Made by a program: the position numbers and the translations under genes. The notes beneath the pieces are model-generated. The model saw nothing but the letters and a program-made list of their open reading frames with translations, was not told where the DNA came from and ran no database searches. Shown piece by piece: positions 60,389 to 64,000 of a stretch of DNA of 64,000 nt. The DNA is from Comamonadaceae bacterium (lineage in GTDB: Bacteria > Pseudomonadota > Gammaproteobacteria > Burkholderiales > Burkholderiaceae_C). Location of the stretch: contig JAIXOX010000093.1 in assembly GCA_027486555.1 (NCBI GenBank), positions 42,768 to 106,767 of the forward strand. The letters run 5' to 3'. Positions within the stretch are counted from its first letter, which is position 1. Each line of letters begins with the position of its first letter.

Positions 60389-60409
60389 GCTGAACTTGAA
60401 AGACGAAAG

Positions 60410-60455
60410 GTCGCCCAAGACACCCATCGCTTGCCGATGGCATGTCTTGGGCGAC
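60410..60455 (+). terminator. strong hairpin terminator after the giant gene
   Basis: A 13-bp perfect stem, GTCGCCCAAGACA (60410-60422) with TGTCTTGGGCGAC (60443-60455), is extended by an inner 6-bp stem CCATCG/CGATGG with a 5-nt loop (60430-60434). The sequence TTGGGTTTTGTT follows. It lies 21 nt after the stop codon of the giant gene and is most likely its intrinsic terminator, though the T-run is interrupted. The rest of the gap to 60656 shows no gene I can support. Confidence 0.75.
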
Positions 60456-60656
60456 TTGGGTTTTGTTCGCTTATCGACGGCAACACGTTCCCACGGCGTG
60501 GATGCTTTAACTCACCATGGCTGAATGGGTAGGGGGCATTGTTCACTTGTGTCAGTAAAGGAGGGTGCCCGCAGAGGCTTTTGCCAGGGCGTCCTTCGTG
60601 ATGCACACCAGCTGCTAGCGGCCGTTTTCGCTCAGCCGATGCATCAGGGCACGTAC

Positions 60657-63600
60657 TCAGCGCAGTGAGAAGCTCACATGATTTTGGCCCACTTCTCCCA
60701 CACCCGGGGCTCCGGTACCCACTTTGACGGGCAACAGAAAAATTCGGTTCAGGGGCACTTGGCCTTGTTCCACCAGCCAGCCTTGCACCACTTGCGCTCG
60801 GCGTGTGGCCAAGGCGCGCAGCTCGTCCTCGCCCACCGACAGGTTGGCCAGCATCAGCTTTTCCATCTCTTGGACCGGCAGTGCTTGGGTCTGGCCCAGC
60901 CCGTTGCGGGGCTTGGGGAATTTGGCCTGTTGGTAGGCGCGTGCCAGGTAGCTCGCGTACTCGCTGCTGTCCAGGCGCATGTCTGCCAGGGGTGTGTTAT
61001 CGCGCTGCGATGGCGTCAAGTCTTTGCGTTTTTCGCTTAACACAGCCCGCTCCAACAAGGCCCGCTTGAGTCCTTCCGGGTCTGCGCTGCTGTCGCTGCT
61101 GGCGGTGATCTCGAGGGTCAAGCCCTCGCGTTCGCGCATCGCCTTGGACAGGGTTTGCAGCTTTTGCACAGCGGCTTCGTCCAAACTGGCGCGGCCGGGT
61201 GCAAAGCCCAGCTGCGACAGCTCCTGGCTGTCGCCAAACAGCGAGCCCAACAAGGCAAACGGGGAGGTGACGGCTTTGACAAACAAGTTGCCGATGACCT
61301 TGAAGATCAAACCCCCGACGGAAAATTGTGGATCGTCCAAAGAGCCTGCAATCGGCAACTGGATGTCGATTTGCCCCCGGTTGTTTTTGAGCAAGGCAAT
61401 GGCCAGCAGCACGGGCAACTGGGTGGCATCCGGGCTTTCCACCTTGTCACCAAAGGTCAGTTGGTCAATCAAGAGCCGGTTTTGTGCGGTCAGCTGGCGG
61501 TCCTGGAGCTTGTAGGCGGCGTCCATGGACAGCTTGCCTTTGGTGATGTTGTACCCCGCGAATTTGCCCGAATAAGGCGAAAAATCGACCAAGTCGATGT
61601 CGGAAACTTTGGCCTGAAGGTCGAGAAACTTTTTCTCCGTCAGCGGATTGAAGCGGGCCGTGACCTGCACCGGGGCGTTGCTGGCGTAGTTGCCGCGCAG
61701 ATCCAGTTCGGCCAGGGTGTCGGGTGCAGAAGACAAGCCCTTGACGCTGCCACCCAATTGGGTCACGGTGGCCGAGTAGTTGGGCTTGACGAAGCGGTCA
61801 GAAAAATCCACGCGCCCGTTTTGCAGGGTGACTTTGGCAACTTGAATGGGCAGCGCGGGTTTGGCCCCCGTTGAGGCCATCGGGGCCATGTCGGCTTGGC
61901 TATTCACGTTGAGGCTGGCCGGATTGCGCAGAATGCCGGCCAGGTTGAGCTGTCCTTGCGGGTTGAGGATCAGGCGCGAGTAAAAGTCGGACAGGGCGAT
62001 TTCGCCGATGTTCAGCTGTGCTGGTTCAAGCTGAAAGTCCACGTTGCCAAAGTACAGCGATTTCCACCTCAAAAAATCCGTGCTGTTGGCCTGGTCCACC
62101 GCGCGAAACTGGCCCAGCGTCAGCCCACCCTTGTAGCTGGCCAAGAGCTTGTCGGCAGGCAGGCGAATGTCCAGGGTGCCTTTGTTGGAAAAAACGCCCC
62201 GGGCGATCGATGTGTTCAAGTACGGTGCCACATAGCCTTGCATCGGCACCAATGGCAAAGCCTGGGTTTCCAGCGCCAGACGCACGGCCAGTGGTTGCAG
62301 CTGCACCGATCCGCTGGCCTTGATTTGGCCGGTCTGGTTGAGCGTGGCGTTCAGCGCCAAGGTGTTCTCGCGCTCTGGGTGGATGTCCAGTTGCGTGGCA
62401 GACAAGCTGGCGTGTGTCAGCTCTTGTACCGCCACCGGCGACAAGGTGCGGTCTTCAAAGCGGAGCCTGACTTCATCCAGGCTCAGCTGGCCCACCATGC
62501 CCGACCACACCGGACTGCCCGACTTGGCAGGTGGTGCCGCCCCCACGGCGGAGCTGCTTGAGCTGGGTGTCGGCAACCAAGCCACGGTGCCATCGGCAGA
62601 CCGGACCATGCGCGCCTTGATGCCCGAGCCTTGCAGCGACTCGGCATCGATGCGGTGGGCATTCAGGTTGACCTGCACTTGTCGCGCCGACAGGGTTTGA
62701 AGCTGCAAGGGCGCAACGGGGCTGTCCTCGCCCAAGCGCAAACCCCGCAGATCCAATTGCGCGAGCAGCCACAGCTGTTGCAAGGGGCTGGACTTTCCAA
62801 AACTCACATCCAGCGACTCGAGCCCCAGCCAAGGCTTGCCTGAAGCGTCGGTCAGTGCCAGCCCCTGCAATTGCGCCGTGCCGCTCAGGCTCAGCGAAGG
62901 TGCGCCGTCGGGCAAATGGGCAAAGTCCACGCTCAAGCGGGTGGCCAGCTGGCCCGATTTCAGGCGCAAGGGCAGGCCGCTTGGCCAATAAGGTTGAAGT
63001 TTGGCCAAGTCCAAGGGGTCGAGGTCGATCTTCAGTGAACTGGTGTGCGACTTGGCAAAGGGCAGGCTGCGCCCCTGCAGCGACACGGGCGAGCCATCCA
63101 CCACCGCCGAAAAGGCCGGCAACACAAACACATCGGCTTGGTAAGGCAGGCTGGAGATGAACGGCAAACTGAACTTCACCGACGTGGCCGTGTGCCGGAC
63201 CCCTTTGGGGCGGTCGTCAAACACGAACTGGCCGTCCGTGATCTGGATGTTGTTCAGCGAAAAGCGGGGCAGGGGGCCCAAGGCGGTGGTTGCCCCGCTG
63301 GCCCAGCGGTCCAGCCAGTCCGAGATGTCGTAGCGCCCATCGTTCAGGCGCGCAACGGCGACACGCGGGGCCTGCAGATGCATCCCATCGACCACGATGC
63401 CCGCTTGCGTCACCGAAGCGCTCGACAGGTCGATGTGCAGTTTCTCAAAGCCCAACTGCTCCGCGCCAGCCCGGTCTTTGACGGAAAGCCCCAGCACATC
63501 CACCGACAGGTCCAGGGGGTTGATCGCGACACGTTCGATGGTCACATCTCGACCCAGGGCCTTGCCCAGCTGCGTGGCCAGGACAGACCGGGCCAGCGGA

Positions 63601-63728
63601 GGCACCACAAAATAGCCCAAGGCCAAGAGCAACAGCCAGCCCGCCAGCAAAGAGGCCAAGATTTTGGGCACACGCCCCGTGTGGAGTCGCCGCATGAGGC
63701 CAAGCCACCATTCCCTGTGAGTGGTCAT
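60657..63728 (-). CDS. DUF748-family envelope protein (AsmA/TamB-like)
   Basis: A 1,023-residue protein of the DUF748 type. I chose the ATG at 63728 (MTTHREWWLGL), shortly before a membrane helix at about 22-45 (VPKILASLLAGWLLLLALGYFVV); the upstream start at 63788 would add an unlikely 20 residues. The bulk is periplasmic, with AsmA-like beta repeats: IERVAINPLDLSVDVLGLSV near the start, RFSLNNIQITDGQFVFDDR, KVTLQNGRVDFSDRFVKPNY, and SPYSGKFAGYNITKGKLSMD near the end. The C-terminal 200 residues are more helical. AsmA-type proteins have been linked to lipid transport between the membranes; the role of DUF748 members is not settled. It converges on the giant gene and is separated from it by the terminator hairpin. 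Confidence 0.9.
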   Translation of the reverse strand: MTTHREWWLGLMRRLHTGRVPKILASLLAGWLLLLALGYFVVPPLARSVLATQLGKALGRDVTIERVAINPLDLSVDVLGLSVKDRAGAEQLGFEKLHIDLSSASVTQAGIVVDGMHLQAPRVAVARLNDGRYDISDWLDRWASGATTALGPLPRFSLNNIQITDGQFVFDDRPKGVRHTATSVKFSLPFISSLPYQADVFVLPAFSAVVDGSPVSLQGRSLPFAKSHTSSLKIDLDPLDLAKLQPYWPSGLPLRLKSGQLATRLSVDFAHLPDGAPSLSLSGTAQLQGLALTDASGKPWLGLESLDVSFGKSSPLQQLWLLAQLDLRGLRLGEDSPVAPLQLQTLSARQVQVNLNAHRIDAESLQGSGIKARMVRSADGTVAWLPTPSSSSSAVGAAPPAKSGSPVWSGMVGQLSLDEVRLRFEDRTLSPVAVQELTHASLSATQLDIHPERENTLALNATLNQTGQIKASGSVQLQPLAVRLALETQALPLVPMQGYVAPYLNTSIARGVFSNKGTLDIRLPADKLLASYKGGLTLGQFRAVDQANSTDFLRWKSLYFGNVDFQLEPAQLNIGEIALSDFYSRLILNPQGQLNLAGILRNPASLNVNSQADMAPMASTGAKPALPIQVAKVTLQNGRVDFSDRFVKPNYSATVTQLGGSVKGLSSAPDTLAELDLRGNYASNAPVQVTARFNPLTEKKFLDLQAKVSDIDLVDFSPYSGKFAGYNITKGKLSMDAAYKLQDRQLTAQNRLLIDQLTFGDKVESPDATQLPVLLAIALLKNNRGQIDIQLPIAGSLDDPQFSVGGLIFKVIGNLFVKAVTSPFALLGSLFGDSQELSQLGFAPGRASLDEAAVQKLQTLSKAMREREGLTLEITASSDSSADPEGLKRALLERAVLSEKRKDLTPSQRDNTPLADMRLDSSEYASYLARAYQQAKFPKPRNGLGQTQALPVQEMEKLMLANLSVGEDELRALATRRAQVVQGWLVEQGQVPLNRIFLLPVKVGTGAPGVGEVGQNHVSFSLR

Positions 63729-63981
63729 TTTTTTGATTCTGGATGCACAAGCTTGGGATTGTCCCACTCCAAGTGCTTCACCTCGCACAGGGTTGGAGGC
63801 CTTGTTTTATGGATCCGGTCTGATGGTGTTTGCATGAATGCTTTTTTGTGGGCGCGGTCATCATAAAAGGAAGGAATTCTCTTGTAGACATGATGGATGA
63901 CCTGCCCACCTGACAAACGTGGGTTAAGTTAATGGGTGTGAAACCTTTATCAACCCAGTGCCACAACTCAGGAGGCAGGTC

Positions 63982-64000
63982 ATGAAACAGTTTAACGAAA
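63982..64000 (+). CDS. start of a gene running off the window edge
   Basis: An ATG at 63982 follows AGGAGG (63970-63975) at proper spacing and reads M K Q F N E before the window ends. The strong ribosome-binding site supports a real start, but six codons are too few to identify the product. The gap 63729-63981 between this and the divergent DUF748 gene shows no coding sequence I trust; short minus-strand frames there have no family resemblance. Confidence 0.5.

Noticed and set aside
63725..63966. Short minus-strand frames of about 60 codons upstream of the DUF748 gene
   Set aside because: No ribosome-binding site, no recognisable motif, and overlap with each other; more likely the control region between divergent genes.

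Overview
The window is about 60% GC and looks chromosomal. Its housekeeping flanks (rlmB, a paired short-chain chromate transporter, a YigZ/IMPACT protein, a DUF748 protein) and codon use suggest a betaproteobacterium of the Burkholderiales, most like the Comamonadaceae. That placement rests on protein resemblance only.

Layout. Positions 1-885 (+): 3' part of rlmB and a small lipoprotein gene. Positions 892-5511 (-): two chromate transporter halves, a YigZ-family gene, and a two-component pair (OmpR-type regulator plus 7TMR-DISM histidine kinase). Positions 5512-5812: an AT-rich divergent control region with three TGTC repeats at 10-bp spacing and a leader able to form hairpins. Positions 5813-60388 (+): one long gene train, sapC-like, tolC-like, hlyD-like adaptor, GAF-HlyD membrane protein, PqqD/M50/HlyD fusion, truncated SecA-like ATPase, an unrecognised protein, and a single uninterrupted 14,730-codon ORF for a giant LEPR-XLL-type surface protein. 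A strong hairpin at 60410-60455 ends it. Positions 60657-63728 (-): DUF748 envelope protein. Positions 63982-64000 (+): first codons of another gene.

Main interpretation. The genes from 5813 to 60388 look like a dedicated export system for the giant protein. From tolC onward they are tightly packed; from hlyD to the giant gene each junction overlaps by 1-8 nt or comes close to it. No ABC transporter, no SecY and no two-partner or autotransporter barrel is present. Instead, a SecA-like motor that stops right after its helicase motifs sits beside an integral membrane protein combining a PqqD-like (RRE-like) domain, an intact M50 zinc-protease site and an HlyD-like C-terminus. A second membrane adaptor, a periplasmic adaptor and a TolC-type outer membrane channel could complete a trans-envelope conduit. 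I propose that the PqqD-like domain reads the LEPR-XLL N-terminal tag, that the M50 site may cut it, and that the SecA-like ATPase supplies energy. The gene order is seen in the sequence; the mechanism is inference.

The giant protein is made almost wholly of beta-type repeats: haemagglutinin-like beta-helix stretches, about ten modules with Ca-binding-like loops, Asp-box (sialidase-type) repeats, a short RTX block, two discoidin-like modules and a Lys/Pro/Ala-rich tail. I noticed only one cysteine in it. It is most likely a cell-surface adhesin or matrix protein.
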